Source: Paragordius varius (taxonomy: Eukaryota > Nematomorpha). From it: DNA of 64,000 bases. Positions within the stretch are counted from its first letter, which is position 1, and every line of letters starts with the position of its first letter. Positions 1-11,186 of this stretch are shown one piece after another. Made by a program: the position numbers and the translations under genes. The stretch is taken from the NCBI GenBank assembly GCA_964247055.1, contig OZ176054.1, positions 12,276,001-12,340,000 of the forward strand. The letters run 5' to 3'. The notes below the pieces were generated by a model. The model had not been told where the DNA came from and did no database searches. It saw nothing but the letters and a program-made list of their open reading frames with translations.

Positions 1-489
1 AATTGGACCCAAAATGGTTCATGAGAAAAGCGAATTGATATCGGGTTGGTTACTAATTCAAGTAAAACCCTCACCAAAGCGATTGCACTTCGAGGACCAA
101 TTGAAGTGTTTAAAAACCAAATATAAATGTTTAAGGACTAGCTTTAAGTGTTAAAGGACAATCTTGAAGTTCAAATGGTTTAAGTACCGGTTTCGTTCCA
201 GCTTGGACCTACATGGCTTCCTTACCAATTTATAAGATGCCCTCAATTCCAACTTCAAAATTTCGCCCCTCAAATTTTCGAGACCATCTCACCGTTTTCG
301 TACCACATATTTGTTTATTTTTCAAATAATAATTATAAAATACTAAAAATTTCATTAAGCACTGATTGATTTTGTTAAAAACATGGATATATATTCAAAT
401 TTGGAAGTCATTCTCGATTATATTTCATTCTTCTAATGATGAAAGATGGAATAGTTAAAGCATTTTTTAATTTATTAAAAGTAAGTTCC
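1..489. other. AT-rich DNA, nothing recognised
   Basis: No coding-like frame, RNA gene or repeat shared with the rest of the window was seen in this stretch. Confidence 0.4.
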
Positions 490-497
490 GTCTAGAG

Positions 498-2125
498 CTG
501 ATCCTCTTAAACTTTTGTTCCCGACGCCATTTATGATTGCGAATTTCTTAACGACCCCAACAAATATAAAAGAAAAATAATAGTTTCTTCGAAATAACAC
601 CTAGAAATTTTAATGATAATATCTATCAAGATTTTTTCGGTTTTAAGAGATTGACAAAAATCAATCTACATTTTTTAATTTCTATAACATTTTCTGATTT
701 CTGTGAATTTATATACTAGCTGGCCCTGTCACGCTTCGCTGTGACGTAGTCTCACCGATTATTCCGAATATCAAAATATAGAGTTAATGGAGATAAAAAA
801 TAATAAAAAAACATATTTAATAAAAAGAATGTCTTTAATTATTCTTTTACGGGTTTTTGCATAGGTTCAATATTGTTTACTCGAAATAAACCATATTTAA
901 ACTGTCTCTAATTAAAGTTAATATTTAAATTATGATATTCGTTTTACGAAATCATAATAAAAGTTCTATTTTCAAATTGTGTTCACACAGCTGGGATCAA
1001 GAGACATAAAAGTAAATCATTTGTGGTCCCTTTTTAAAGGTAAGAATAATATTATAAAATTCCCCGGAAATGTGTTTAACTGAACTCGTATGGCTTCTTA
1101 AGTTTTTTGAAAATTAGCCCCAAAACTAGGCCATTTTGTATGGCGTCTCAGTTTTAAATCGGTAGACCCCCTACCCATAGACCTATATGGAAAAAGCGCT
1201 GAGTTAAATTCTTTGCCTTTAAAGGGCAAATATTTGGAAACATCTTTGAGACCATCGTCTCATGGGTTCGAAAAAATACCTCAACACTAAATAATTATAT
1301 GATGGCGTATTTTCAGGGCATAAAGGCCCCAAATTAACGACTAATAAAAAAAAACCCCGACCTTATTTTTACCTAGTTTGGGTAATATTTCAAGCTTTTA
1401 ATTAGCTCATATGGCTTCATATCTGTAAATTAGCTCCAAAACAACGCAATTTCTATATGGCGGAGTTTTCGCGATTTTACCCAGCAGCCAATATTAAAAA
1501 ACGCAAGACTAAAATTTTTGCCTTTTAAGAGGGAAAACTTGGAATCCTCATTAGATTTTAACCATCTCATACCCTAGGCAAAAAATTATTTAGTTTTTTT
1601 GATAAAAATGGCATTTTATGGGGGGAGCGGGTCAAGAGAGCTTAAATTAAAAAAGTAAGCCGACTATGTTCGGTGCAATCGAAAACAAGTTAAAAAAACA
1701 TACTTGAAATCAACCAGCACGTTTTCCGGAAATTGTCTCAAAGACACGATTTTTGTGGACTTGTGTTGTCCAAAAAACTCGTTTGTTACACCGGAGTGGG
1801 CTCGAACTGAGGGCCTAATTCAAAAAAGGGCTAAGCTATTATTGGGGTATTCATTGATTATATTTTTTTGACAGTTGGATTTGGATCTACTGGTTTTCCG
1901 GAAACAGATACCAAAGCCGGCATTTTCCATTTTTATAAATATATAGATTATAATGAAGCAATAGAAATGCTAGTATAAACAGTCTTTCCGAACCAGAAGA
2001 TTTTATGATATATTATCTTCGATGATTGCCATTTTTCTTTATAACATTAATTTTAAAGTTAAAAATTTTTTTGTTAAATTGTATTTTTATCACTCGCGAC
2101 CCCACCCATAGTTTAAAAAGCCCTG
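498..2125. mobile_element. hAT-type DNA transposon remnant hosting a Helitron
   Basis: The element is flanked by an 8-bp direct repeat, GTCTAGAG, at 490-497 and 2126-2133, the target duplication size of hAT elements. Its ends are imperfect inverted repeats: CTGATCCTCTTAAAC at the left and the complement of CAGGGCTTTTTAAAC at the right. About 400 bp belongs to the hAT itself; the rest (716-1947) is a nested Helitron. No transposase remains, so it is a non-autonomous or deleted copy. The Helitron insertion is younger than the hAT. Confidence 0.6.
716..1947 (-). mobile_element. Non-autonomous Helitron
   Basis: Read on the minus strand it begins A|TCTATATATTTATAAAAATG and ends in CTAG|T. This is the Helitron rule: a 5' TC, a 3' CTRR, and insertion between A and T without a target duplication. 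Twelve bases before the CTAG end lies a short hairpin with GTCAC/GTGAC stems around GCGAAGC, in the usual Helitron position. The interior carries loosely repeated blocks (AATTAGC...CCATTTTGTATGGCG). No Rep/helicase frame is present. A second copy is at 47496-48978 and a diverged fragment at 10790-11165. Confidence 0.7.
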
Positions 2126-2133
2126 GTCTAGAG

Positions 2134-2611
2134 AGTTTTAACTTTATTGATAATCGAAGTGAAGCAAATTAATATGTATTCACCCCTTCGAAATTGAAAA
2201 CCGGTTATCATAAGGCAACTTTGGAATTTGCGGAATTAACAGCGTCTGATTTTAGCGATCAAAAGGTTATTATAATGTTTTTTTTAAAAAAATATTTCCC
2301 AACGATAAAAGGGATATATTTTTGCATTTTTATAGCGTAATAAATAAAAAAGAGGAACAACTCAAAAAGACTTTTGTTTATGCTGCGATATATTTGCTTG
2401 TTATATAATAAATGAACAAAGTATCAAAAAATAAGGCTCGCTAAAATTTATTGAAGCTGTAAGAATGGAAAATAGATGGCATCTAACCGATTGGAAGGCA
2501 TATACTAAAATATAGAAAATTTACTATTTTCAATTAAAAAGATAAAACATATGAATTCGACAAAAAACTGTTTTCCTAGTCAGCCAATATTTTGGAAACG
2601 TGCCGAAAATG
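2134..2611. other. AT-rich spacer, nothing recognised
   Basis: No coding-like frame or shared repeat is recognised here. The short open frame starting at 2551 runs into the transposon end at 2619 and is probably chance. Confidence 0.35.
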
Positions 2612-2618
2612 ACATCAC

Positions 2619-3770
2619 TAGTTGTGCTCACCAAATCATGACCCGGTCAGTGACTATTATTTTTGACCATGGTCATTTAAAAAACAGCGGCTTTTTAAAA
2701 AATTTGCTAGTAATTTTTTTTAAAAAAAGACAGTAAGATTTTATCACTTAATATATTCTTTAACACTTAGATACAACACATTTATTTTAGTCCTTCGATT
2801 ATAAATTGTTTTGCACTTATCTAACATTATTAAACCGAAATATATCAAAAATGACATGTGTGCAATGGTAAAATTGAAAAATAATACAAAATAAACCGCT
2901 TTTTCTATTTCTATCAATGTTAGATGTAATTTAATAAAAAATTAGCTTTAGTTTCACCAAAATTAAATGAAGACGATATTATGCAAAAATTTTGTAAAAT
3001 AAAAATGGCATCGAAGTAGTTTGACATGTTTTTTTCAAAACAAAATTTATTTAGATATTTTGGTATATTTATATAATTTTTATTAGGATAGAAGCATATA
3101 TTTAAATTATGACCGTTTCCTTAAGTAGTTTTTCCAAAATTATAACTCAAATTTAGTTTGGGGTATTTAGATACCCCAATTTGAATTGAAGTAAAAAACA
3201 TAAATTAAATATTTAAATATACAAAATAATCGAATATTAAATATGCCTATTTAACAATATTTTAAAAATTGTTAAACATGCATTCTTATAACATTAGTAT
3301 TAAAGCTTATCCGGTTATTTCGAATAACAAAACAATCAATCCTTGTGCAAAAATGCAATTATTCCATCATGTGTAAACCAATAAAATGAAAAAACATCTT
3401 ATAATTATATATTAATTCATTGATGAAAGATATTGTATAACAAACTAAGTAAAATTTTTTTGAAATATCCTGTATTAAAAGTTATGTTTGAGATTTAGAA
3501 AGCCACTGGCAAAATTTATTTAAAAACAAAATTATTGATTAAATTGGATTGAATATTTTGCAAATAATAATAATATCAAAAATTATGTTGAAACTTTTAA
3601 GAAAAACATGACATCATTAGTGAAACGCAAGTGTCGTTCAAGCATTTTTTTCACAATCTCCAATATCGCATGATATTTACGTAATTAAAAAGTGGTCATG
3701 CCATGGTAATGACCATGGTTTGACTGGGTCTGACCGGACTTTTTGGAAAAAGCAGTCAGATGCACAACCA
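2619..3770. mobile_element. Non-autonomous TIR element, GTTGTGC family (long copy)
   Basis: The ends are inverted repeats (TAGTTGTGC... and ...GCACAACCA), followed inward by conserved sub-terminal sequence: ATGACCCGGT and GACCATGGTCAT on the left, GACCGGACTTTTTGGAAAAA on the right. A possible target duplication ACATCAC lies at 2612-2618 and 3774-3780, with a few extra bases on the right, so the exact boundary is uncertain. The same family has a 622-bp copy at 45135-45756 with a clean empty site. The interior is AT-rich with no transposase frame. Probably hAT-like from the TIR and duplication size. Confidence 0.5.
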
Positions 3771-3780
3771 TACACATCAC

Positions 3781-4600
3781 GTTATTATTACTTATAACAG
3801 ATTTATGTCTAAGGAGGCTTCATATTTTTTAAGGGGTAATCTATCGTAATTAAGACTATGTTTAAATTTCTTTAAATATGTGATAATTAATTAAACATTG
3901 AAGATACAAAATAGGGTTGTAGTGTTGTATAATTCTTCCATTCAATTTTACTTTAATTATATTTATACCTAAAAACCATAGTTTGGTTTATATTTATTTT
4001 ATACGGATTTACCTCATAAAATAATTAGGTAACAAAATCCTTATAGGAAAGAGAGTTACCAAGCTGGCAACTTAATCGCAATGTTAGATTGGTTCTCCGG
4101 TCCAAATTTTTAAAGACATCTTAGGTCCATTATTAAAATTTATAATTCCGTTATAAAAGCATAAAAATTTATTCGACCCGGTTAAACCAGCCTTTAATGT
4201 CATGGGTTTTTCTTTATATATCTTTTAACTAGCAACGATTTTTAATAAAAGTAGTCGACAAATTTGGACATTTTTGAGCACCACAACTCAATAAATTATG
4301 ACTAATTTCAGTGTTATAAAACCGAATCTGAAAAAAATTTTGATCCTTCCAATTTGAATTTTGAGATATTATAGGTTTTTCAATATTTCAAAAACAAGAG
4401 AAAATTGAGAGAACATTTAATATAACTTTATAATAAAAAGTTATTATGAAAGTAAAATTTATATAATTAAATAAAGCGTTTTAAACTCTATCTTGAATAT
4501 AAATATGTCATTTAAATATCAGGGAGAAAAAAATAGTACGGATATAAACGTCAAAATTCCGTTTTTTTTCAAGTTAATTTTAAACATGTATAAATTTATA
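3781..4600. other. AT-rich DNA, nothing recognised
   Basis: No supported gene or shared repeat is seen in this stretch. Confidence 0.35.
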
Positions 4601-4838
4601 TTAAAAAAATACTAAAAGAGTCATTCTATGGTATAAACCTCGGCTTTCAGATTAGGCTATATTTATTTTGTTAGTTTTCGTTATTTCAAGTACTTATTAG
4701 GGTTTTTCTCTTTGGTTGATTCTTACGAAAATTCCTCTATTTACACCTAGTGGATATTATTTATTTTTTAAAATAATTGGTTGCCCTGTATTTTGAATTT
4801 TAGATGGATGTTAGCCACTTTTAGTAAAATATACTGTT

Positions 4839-5033
4839 ATGGGATTGGACCATTTGTATTTACCTAATCTCTTTATTCGATTTAATGGTAGAATTTATCT
4901 AACTTTATTCTATGAATTGGTTAATTTGACATGTCAATGGATATTGCTTAGAAGTCACTCCTATCGGGCTTTACGATTACTTATTGTTACCTTTGCCATA
5001 TCTGGCATAATTATAGGATCGCTTGGGGGATAA
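4839..5033 (+). CDS. Possible small membrane-protein exon (strand unresolved)
   Basis: A 64-codon frame from ATG to TAA. It ends in a hydrophobic, glycine-spaced segment (LRLLIVTFAISGIIIGSLGG) that could be a membrane helix. An acceptor-like TTTTAG lies upstream at about 4803. A competing coding-like frame occupies the minus strand at 4961-5125 (54 codons without an ATG-initiated start, containing HMYGVIDPGGLQSSATYPPS and ending TAG). Both have plausible composition, and only one is likely to be real. I recognise neither protein. The local GC content is higher than the surroundings, which fits an exon in this region. Confidence 0.25.
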   Translation: MGLDHLYLPNLFIRFNGRIYLTLFYELVNLTCQWILLRSHSYRALRLLIVTFAISGIIIGSLGG

Positions 5034-5125
5034 GTTGCAGAGCTTTGCAAGCCGCCCGGATCTATTACACCATACATATGCCCTTTTAAATTTTTAATAT
5101 TATGGCTCTTAGCTTGTTTAGTATC
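4961..5125 (-). CDS. Alternative coding-like terminal exon on the opposite strand
   Basis: An open frame of 54 codons plus TAG, bounded upstream by a stop, with no ATG needed if it is an internal or terminal exon. A branchpoint-like TACTAAA followed by CTAAG lies at its upstream edge. The residues are polar and balanced (GVIDPGG, YPPSDPIIMPDM), unlike typical chance AT-rich frames. A donor-like AAG|GTAACA lies 11 codons before the stop, so the real end may be spliced. It overlaps the plus-strand frame at 4839-5033, so at most one is correct. Confidence 0.25.
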   Translation of the reverse strand, partial: DTKQAKSHNIKNLKGHMYGVIDPGGLQSSATYPPSDPIIMPDMAKVTISNRKAR

Positions 5126-5471
5126 TTACTTTGTTTGATGCCTAGAATTTTGTTATTCATGCAAATAAATTTTTTGTACAAATTTTAGTGTTGATTATAG
5201 TCTATATATCCATTTACTCGTATATCTTGAGAGGCACCTCCACAAAAAATTGTAGAAATACATATTAAAATTATTCTCAATATTTTCATTTTCTTTTTAA
5301 CTACAAATTAATATATTCAATAAAATGAATATTTATTTATTGTATATATTTAAAATAATAATTATGTAGCATTAAAATTCCAGATAAAATCAGAAATATT
5401 GTTTCGCGAGTTGTATCTCGCTTCAAATCTTTTATGTTCATCTATTGTGTAGCTTCATAGTCATTCTAGAG

Positions 5472-7312
5472 CAGTGGTACTCACCAAAAAAATTTGACGG
5501 GCCAAATAAAATATATTATTTTTTTGAGGGCCATGAACCAATGACAAATATTCCATAGCTATTTGACACATATGCAATACACTAAATCAGCACAATGAAT
5601 TTTATGCGAATCGCATGTAAATCCAGCTAAAAACTCGTTTTGCACCATTTAAAAAATTAAAATATTTCGTTAACATTTATTTTGATATTAACCAATTATT
5701 TTTGACAAATTTGGTTTCGCCTCATGACAGGCCAATCTTAATACGTCGTCCATATGATCATCGGAAGCGATTTCTGTATGTATTCTTGGCATACTTCAAT
5801 TTTAAATATGCCGCCTCACACTTACAAGTTGAAGGAAAAACAGTTAAGATAACTTGAGCACATTTTCTTATATTCTTACATTTATTTGGCACATCTTGCA
5901 AAACTCTACATATCTTTCTTCCCCACGATTCTCCTTGAATATAGCCCCCTGAAATCATTTTTAAGATCAACGAATTTTTCAATGATATGCGCCTGTCAAA
6001 ACCGAAATGCTCTAGTTGCTTAATATTGGATGTATCCATATGCCATGGATTTTCAACGAGTTTAAAGCAATTTTTACTATTTCTTAATTCTGAATTTCAT
6101 CTCATTAGATAAAAATGTTGATAACCTACGCGGTAATGCAAAGGTAGGCTAATAAAACCCACTGTTTGTCGCTATTATTTTGCTCGTCAAACTTTCTGTT
6201 ATCTTTTATACATAATAGAATTTCATGCCTTAAAACAAAAAATATATTTAATACTTTGGTAAGGCTAAGCTATCGCACAGCGGTGCACAAATATGGTCAA
6301 ATTCACTGTGGATATCTTTCAGAAGGTTTTTTTAATTTACGGCCGTTGAATTCTTTGCCACGGATGTGGTTAACTATACCCACAACCGTTTTAATTACTT
6401 AATTGAGTGATTCATCTTTTGTACGCGAAACCAAGTTGCTGATGAATAAAGCAGTAAACGGACAAAATATTTTGCAAATTTGTTTATTCCAATGATAGAG
6501 GGACACCCATCTGTGCACAAAACCAATTTTTTCATAGATATGCCATTATTATCGAAAAAAATTCTAATTATTTTTAGGAAATTACTTCTTTTCGTGGTAT
6601 TATTCATTGGTAAAAATAAATACTCGTTGATTATGTTATCGTTGCAAAATCTCACGAAGAGCGCACATTGAGATGTCTTTCCATATTGTATTTTTTAAAA
6701 TTATGTGGTCCTTACATATAAGGCAGGTAACATTTTTAAAAACGACAAAAAAAATTTCTTCCTATTCTTTTTTAAAGGAGCGATTTTCATCGGATAATTT
6801 ATATTTTAGCATTAGATGTTATCCTTTTAATTTATGTTTAAATATTATGTAAATTTTTACAAAAAAATAGGAATATAATTTGATTATGCTATAAAAAAAA
6901 CAGGACGAAATTTAATGATGTTGATTTGAAAAATATTTTATGGAAATGAGTATCAGAAAATGATGTAAGATAGCAATGAAAAGAATATGTAAGTTTGGGT
7001 GAAAGGCTTGCTTTACAAAAAAGGATTGCAAAAAAATTTTAAAATAGAAAATAAAATAAAATACAGAAACAAAAACAACGTGTACCAAAATTTTGAAATC
7101 ATTTTAATGTGGGAAAATTTTTCTACATTTCAAATTGGTTAAAAAATAAAAATTACCAAAATTAAATTTAAGGAAAATAAATTAATATTAAAATATGTCG
7201 CTTATGTGTATTTTAAAAAAATGATAATTTATGTATCTATTTGGTCATAGGGCAATTTTAAAGAACTCTTAGGGCCGCATGCGGCCCGCGGGCCGCGGTT
7301 TGAGTATCACTG
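5472..7312 (-). mobile_element. hAT transposon, ZBED5/SCAND3-like, degenerate
   Basis: A complete element outline. A perfect 8-bp target duplication TTCTAGAG lies at 5464-5471 and 7313-7320, and the terminal inverted repeats are CAGTGGTACTCA / TGAGTATCACTG. The minus strand keeps broken transposase pieces. At 6655-6395 is the catalytic-core signature LVLCTDGCPSIIG (usual form CTDGAPAM). At 6039-5758 is the C-terminal dimerisation region (STCKCEAAYLKLKYAKNTYR, matching the CE.AF..M..IKNK.R block). Stops and frame changes separate the pieces, so it is inactive. A sister copy lies at 41930-44358. Near-palindromic GC-rich GGGCCGCATGCGGCCC lies just inside the right end in both. Confidence 0.85.
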
Positions 7313-7616
7313 TTCTAGAGCCTACATTTTATAAAATAATATACCCATCCGATGGTAACTTTCTACAACCTCTTGGCCTAATATTTTATACTCCTCTGAC
7401 TTATGTGATCCTAATATTTAAAAAAATATTATACCCCAGTGTTGAAATCTTTTAAAGCTTCAAAAGCTTATTTTCCTTTGCAGATAATAGGTTTATAGTT
7501 ATCTTAAAAATTTTTTTTGATTAAAGGCCCATTAGCTATCTCAGCCCCAGCTTTGGCTTTACTGAGTTTATAATGATTCTGAAAGTACATTGAGGCTGAA
7601 TCTTTCTCAAGATTTT
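7313..7616. other. AT-rich spacer, nothing recognised
   Basis: No supported gene or repeat is seen. Confidence 0.3.
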
Positions 7617-7860
7617 TTATGAATAAGCAGCATTTTTAGGCAGTTTAGATAAAGTTTTATTTAATGGATCACCACTAACATTTTCTGTAAGGTCTTCGTT
7701 AGAAAAAATGGGGGGCTTATGCTCTGTCATTTTCAATTTTGGTATCAAAATATTTTGCAAAATGTTTTCCAGTATTAACATCGATATTCCGCAAGTTATT
7801 TTTCTTAAATATATATTTACCACAACAGATGCAAAATTTATTTGGATCATTTTTGCATTT
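7617..7860 (-). pseudogene. Remnant of a CxxCG zinc-finger-type protein
   Basis: On the minus strand, 7860-7717 reads KCKNDPNKFCICCGKY... and HFAKYFDTKIEND before a stop. The overlapping neighbouring frame at 7750-7617 continues with coding-like PPIFSNEDLTENVSGDPLNK to a TAA. The pattern (CxxNP..FC.ICG.....I....Y..YF..K) resembles the N-terminus of a group of uncharacterised, transposon-associated zinc-finger proteins I know mainly from arthropods. That resemblance is from memory. The change of frame in mid-domain indicates a broken copy or an unrecognised splice. Confidence 0.35.
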
Positions 7861-8184
7861 TCGTACTAAAATTATATGAAAATACCTGGATCTGGAATGT
7901 TACTTGTATCGACGGCTCGTTTAAATATTTAAACATATGTACACAAGGAATGATTGTTTTTTTAAATTAAATACAAAATTAAAAATTAAATTTTGGAAAA
8001 ATCCTATTGGTGGCCATAAATTTTTTTTGTTTTGGCCTTTCCATGCCATTAGTTATCAATCCAAAAAAATGGGGTGGTGCAAAACCTTGTTGAGCAGTGT
8101 AATTTTAAGTGAAGGGTCAGTTGTTAGTGTATTTTCATTTTTTCTAAAGATTGCCGACGCCCTTCCCCCACACTTATTTTACTT

Positions 8185-8305
8185 TTTTGATGAATATGAT
8201 ATTGTTAATACCATAGAGCTCTTGTTTTTCCATTCTTTACCAAATATTTATACCCATTAACGAAAAAAAGTAAATTTTTGTAAAAATAAAGTATACATGA
8301 CTGTA
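8185..8305. repeat. Fragment of dispersed repeat block X
   Basis: About 120 bp (TGATGAATATGATATTGTTA ... CATAGAGCTCTTG ... TTTATACCCATTAACG) matches segments at 46020-46140, 50920-51125 and 59690-59890. It overlaps the last third of the 107-codon plus-strand frame at 7937-8260, which argues that this frame is not a gene. Confidence 0.6.
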
Positions 8306-8588
8306 ATGAAAATGCGAATTTAAATCATTTAAATCTAATTTATTATAAAATAAAACTTAGTTCTTTAAAATTATCTTTTAAATGTTCTATAGTTGATTTC
8401 CATGTTTTGCTAAGAAATTTAATATTTCGCATTCCATATTATTGAAATTTATTATCAGAAACCTGTTAATTACGAATATACATATTTATCCTTGAGAAAA
8501 ACAATACATATGAATCATTAATTGTGTAAGTTTTCCCATTATATTTAATAATTTGATTATACAAACGAAATGACAAAAAATGTTTAGT

Positions 8589-8692
8589 CTAATAATTAAA
8601 TAAAGTCCAAACTTCGGATATTTTAGCAATTTTACAATGCTCTTTGATTAACCGATGGAAGGCAGCGTTAAAGGTCCATTGATAGAGATAAT
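8589..8692 (-). CDS. Candidate terminal exon of an unknown gene
   Basis: After a T-rich acceptor (TTTTTTTAAG) the minus strand reads 33 codons and a TAG with an ordinary protein composition (YLYQWTFNAAFHRLIKEHCK, then KISEVWTLFNY). A second coding-like stretch lies upstream on the same strand at about 8935-8885 (FWRKIENDISEKILF) after a TAG acceptor, but the splice phases of the two do not obviously match. I do not recognise the protein. It could be a chance frame. Confidence 0.25.
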
Positions 8693-8946
8693 CTTAAAAA
8701 AATCTGAGCTGTTTCGCTAAAGTATAATTTTACGAGGCTTGAAACATATAAAATGTACTCATTTACAAACATGCGGTGTGAAAATTATAATGCTATCACT
8801 AATTGGTATGATCGACAAAACATCTACTTAATATAAAGTTAAGTACCGCAATGTTTATAGTATTAGACATTGATCCTAACCAATACAAATAATATTTTTT
8901 CTGAAATGTCATTCTCTATCTTTCGCCAAAAACTATAGATCATATC

Positions 8947-9760
8947 AGTGGTATCCCCGAAATTAGGGGGCCAAATTTTTTCGGTTCCACGGATCTAGTA
9001 TCATATAATTTTAACAAATATTGAATGGAAAAATTAAGGCCCTAAATTAGTATATCAAATAAAAATAACTTATTCAATCCATTTTTCGTCGTCAGAAAAT
9101 CAATGGATTACACTAAAAGCATATTGATACGCAAAAATGGGTGGCGGGTTGACAGAAGAAAAACCTGATAATAATATTTAACCAAAATTTGTTTATTAAA
9201 TATATAAAATTGTAAAATCCTCATTTTTAACTTTCTGGCCGCCTTTATTTCTATAAATTTTTTTAATTCGCTAATACACGGGCATACTATATTATGGTTA
9301 AAAAATATAAATAATTAACTTTAAGGGACTATCAGGCTACTTTTTACCAACAAAAACTTGAATTTGTATATATTAACTGTTATTTCTATCGTGTTTTGAA
9401 GCTGTGCCAATTGTAGACTCTATAAAAAACTGTAAGAAATATAAGCTTTTTTTATCCCATACATGAGAACAGTGTTTGATAATTAAATTATATCAAAAAT
9501 AACTTTTTAAATAGTAATTCTTTACAATATCGTGGGATATAAAACTACCCAAAGTATAAATTGGACGAAAATGAAAAGTTAATGAAGTAATAAAGTTTTT
9601 ACCTTTGTTGTAAGTATTTCAGAAATGACATTTGATCACATTTTTTAAATAACTCCTGTTAGTTTAAGCTAAAGGCTTCATTTCAAAATATGACTATATA
9701 TCATAAACTACATATAAAACCAAAACAATATTTTTGAAAAATTATTAGATGTTAATATTT
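8947..9760. other. AT-rich DNA with a lone hAT-like terminus
   Basis: CAGTGGTATCCCCGAAATTA at 8947 looks like a hAT terminal repeat, but I found no matching opposite end or 8-bp duplication. The rest shows no supported gene. Confidence 0.25.
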
Positions 9761-9765
9761 CTTTA

Positions 9766-10130
9766 GTCGGGAATGAATTTTCGGCATATAGACCGCCATA
9801 ATGCTTTCATATAATTTTCAGTAATTATAAAGTAATAAAATTCTAACCTTCTGTCAAAAGCATATCTGTAGCTACCATTACCAAAATCAACATAAACCAT
9901 GTCTGCTTCGTCATTTTCAAAAAGATATCAAAAAATTTGTAAAAATAAGAGACGATTTTAATTGCCAAAAAGCGGTACAGTATAAATTTTCTTACCTGCT
10001 ATATATCATTGATGCTCTTTTGATATAAACACAACCAAAAAGATGTGAGATGGTAATATATTTGGATATTGTTTGACAATATCGGCAGCCATGTTTTGAA
10101 ATGCTACCATGAGTTTTTATTTTCATAATA
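9766..10130 (-). other. Coding-like stretch, frames unresolved
   Basis: Several overlapping minus-strand frames are open with strong splice-like signals (AGCAG|GTAAGA near 10005, GAAG|GTTAGA near 9850). One frame reads NDEADMVYVDFGNGSYRYAF, reminiscent of a Tudor-domain strand (V.FVDYGN). Another reads MTKQTWFMLILVMVATDMLL, like a signal peptide. A third contains MAADIVKQYPNILPSHIFLV. They cannot all be real. The stretch probably holds one or two short exons, but I cannot fix the frame. Confidence 0.2.
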
Positions 10131-10549
10131 TTGTAAAAATACATATTATAATGGTCCAAATTTTTCTATCTTGAATAAATTAATACTGATTATCATTATT
10201 CTAGCTTTTACAGTATTATAAAAAGTAGGAGAATCCATGAAATTATAATTAAAGCATATTTGAATAAACACCTAATAAAGTTAATAATTTCAATTATATT
10301 AAATTCCATTTATATCCAAATTTAATCGTAGCTTAATGATAATGATAATTACTGTCCTTTAAATAATATGATCATTCGAAAACTTCAATATTAAAGCAAT
10401 AAATTTTGTTATAGAAATAGTTAACGATCATAAATAATATTGACGAATTTTTAAAATGATTTAACCTTTAAAACATTATTTCAAGGTGTGAGACTGTATT
10501 AAAAAGCATTATTTTGTGATATTATAAAGTAAGATTAATAATTAAATGT

Positions 10550-10724
10550 TTATAATGGTTTGAATTCTTTTATAACTAAAGATATCGAATCAACCAAAGA
10601 AATAAAAAACAGTTCATCTTTTGGTTTATCCTGAAAACTGGTGCAAAACTTATGATACATAGTTATGATTCCGATATATTCGGCACACAAATTGCAGAGA
10701 AGTGAGTTTTCAATGCGCTTAAAC
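10550..10724 (-). pseudogene. Orphan exon cut by a transposon end
   Basis: A minus-strand frame of 57-58 codons ends in TAA at 10550-10552. It begins exactly where a hAT-like terminus (CAGGGGTGTCCAACACTCG, 10725) starts. The residues look like real protein (RIENSLLCNLCAEYIGIITM, then HKFCTSFQDKPKDELFFISL). The C-x2-C ... C spacing is loosely like the second half of a zinc-finger-associated (ZAD) domain. No start codon is visible. The likely reading is an exon truncated by a transposon insertion. A donor (TTA|GTTATA) may lie before the stop. Confidence 0.35.
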
Positions 10725-10789
10725 CAGGGGTGTCCAACACTCGCCTGAAAATAGCTACACTTTATGAATATGTATAAACTCTAAGTTTT

Positions 10790-11165
10790 AAAAAGACTTT
10801 AAATCGACCTTTTTTATTATGGCGCGTTTTGCAAAAATTGGAATCCAGGCGTTAATTTAAAAAGACACTTAGCTACAATTTGTGTTTATATAGACATTGT
10901 CATTCTATGTTTTATGGTTTTATAAGATTTTTAAAAATTGGCTTTAAAGCCATGTTATTTTAAATGGTGGCGTATTTAAAGAGGATGGTTCTCTGGCCAG
11001 TATATAAAAAATGGGAGTAACTACCCTTTATACAGGAAATTTCTTAACCATTATTTATTTCATAATTTTTTGTTGGTCAGCTTAAAGCCACATTATTATT
11101 TTATAGTGGCGCATTTTACTGTAAATGGAGCTCTACCCAAGGGTTAATGTAAAAAATAGGCTGGT
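10790..11165 (-). mobile_element. Diverged Helitron-family fragment
   Basis: Two imperfect internal units (AAAGCCATGTTATTTTAAAT.GGTGGCG and AAAGCCACATTATTATTTTA.AGTGGCGC) match the internal blocks of the Helitron copies at 716-1947 and 47496-48978. Neither Helitron end is recognisable here, so only a fragment is called. Confidence 0.35.
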
Positions 11166-11186
11166 GACTGGGGACTACAAGTAATG

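Noticed and set aside
7937-8260. 107-codon plus-strand frame as a gene
   Set aside because: Its last third is dispersed repeat X, found at three other places, and the rest has no recognisable domain or splice context.
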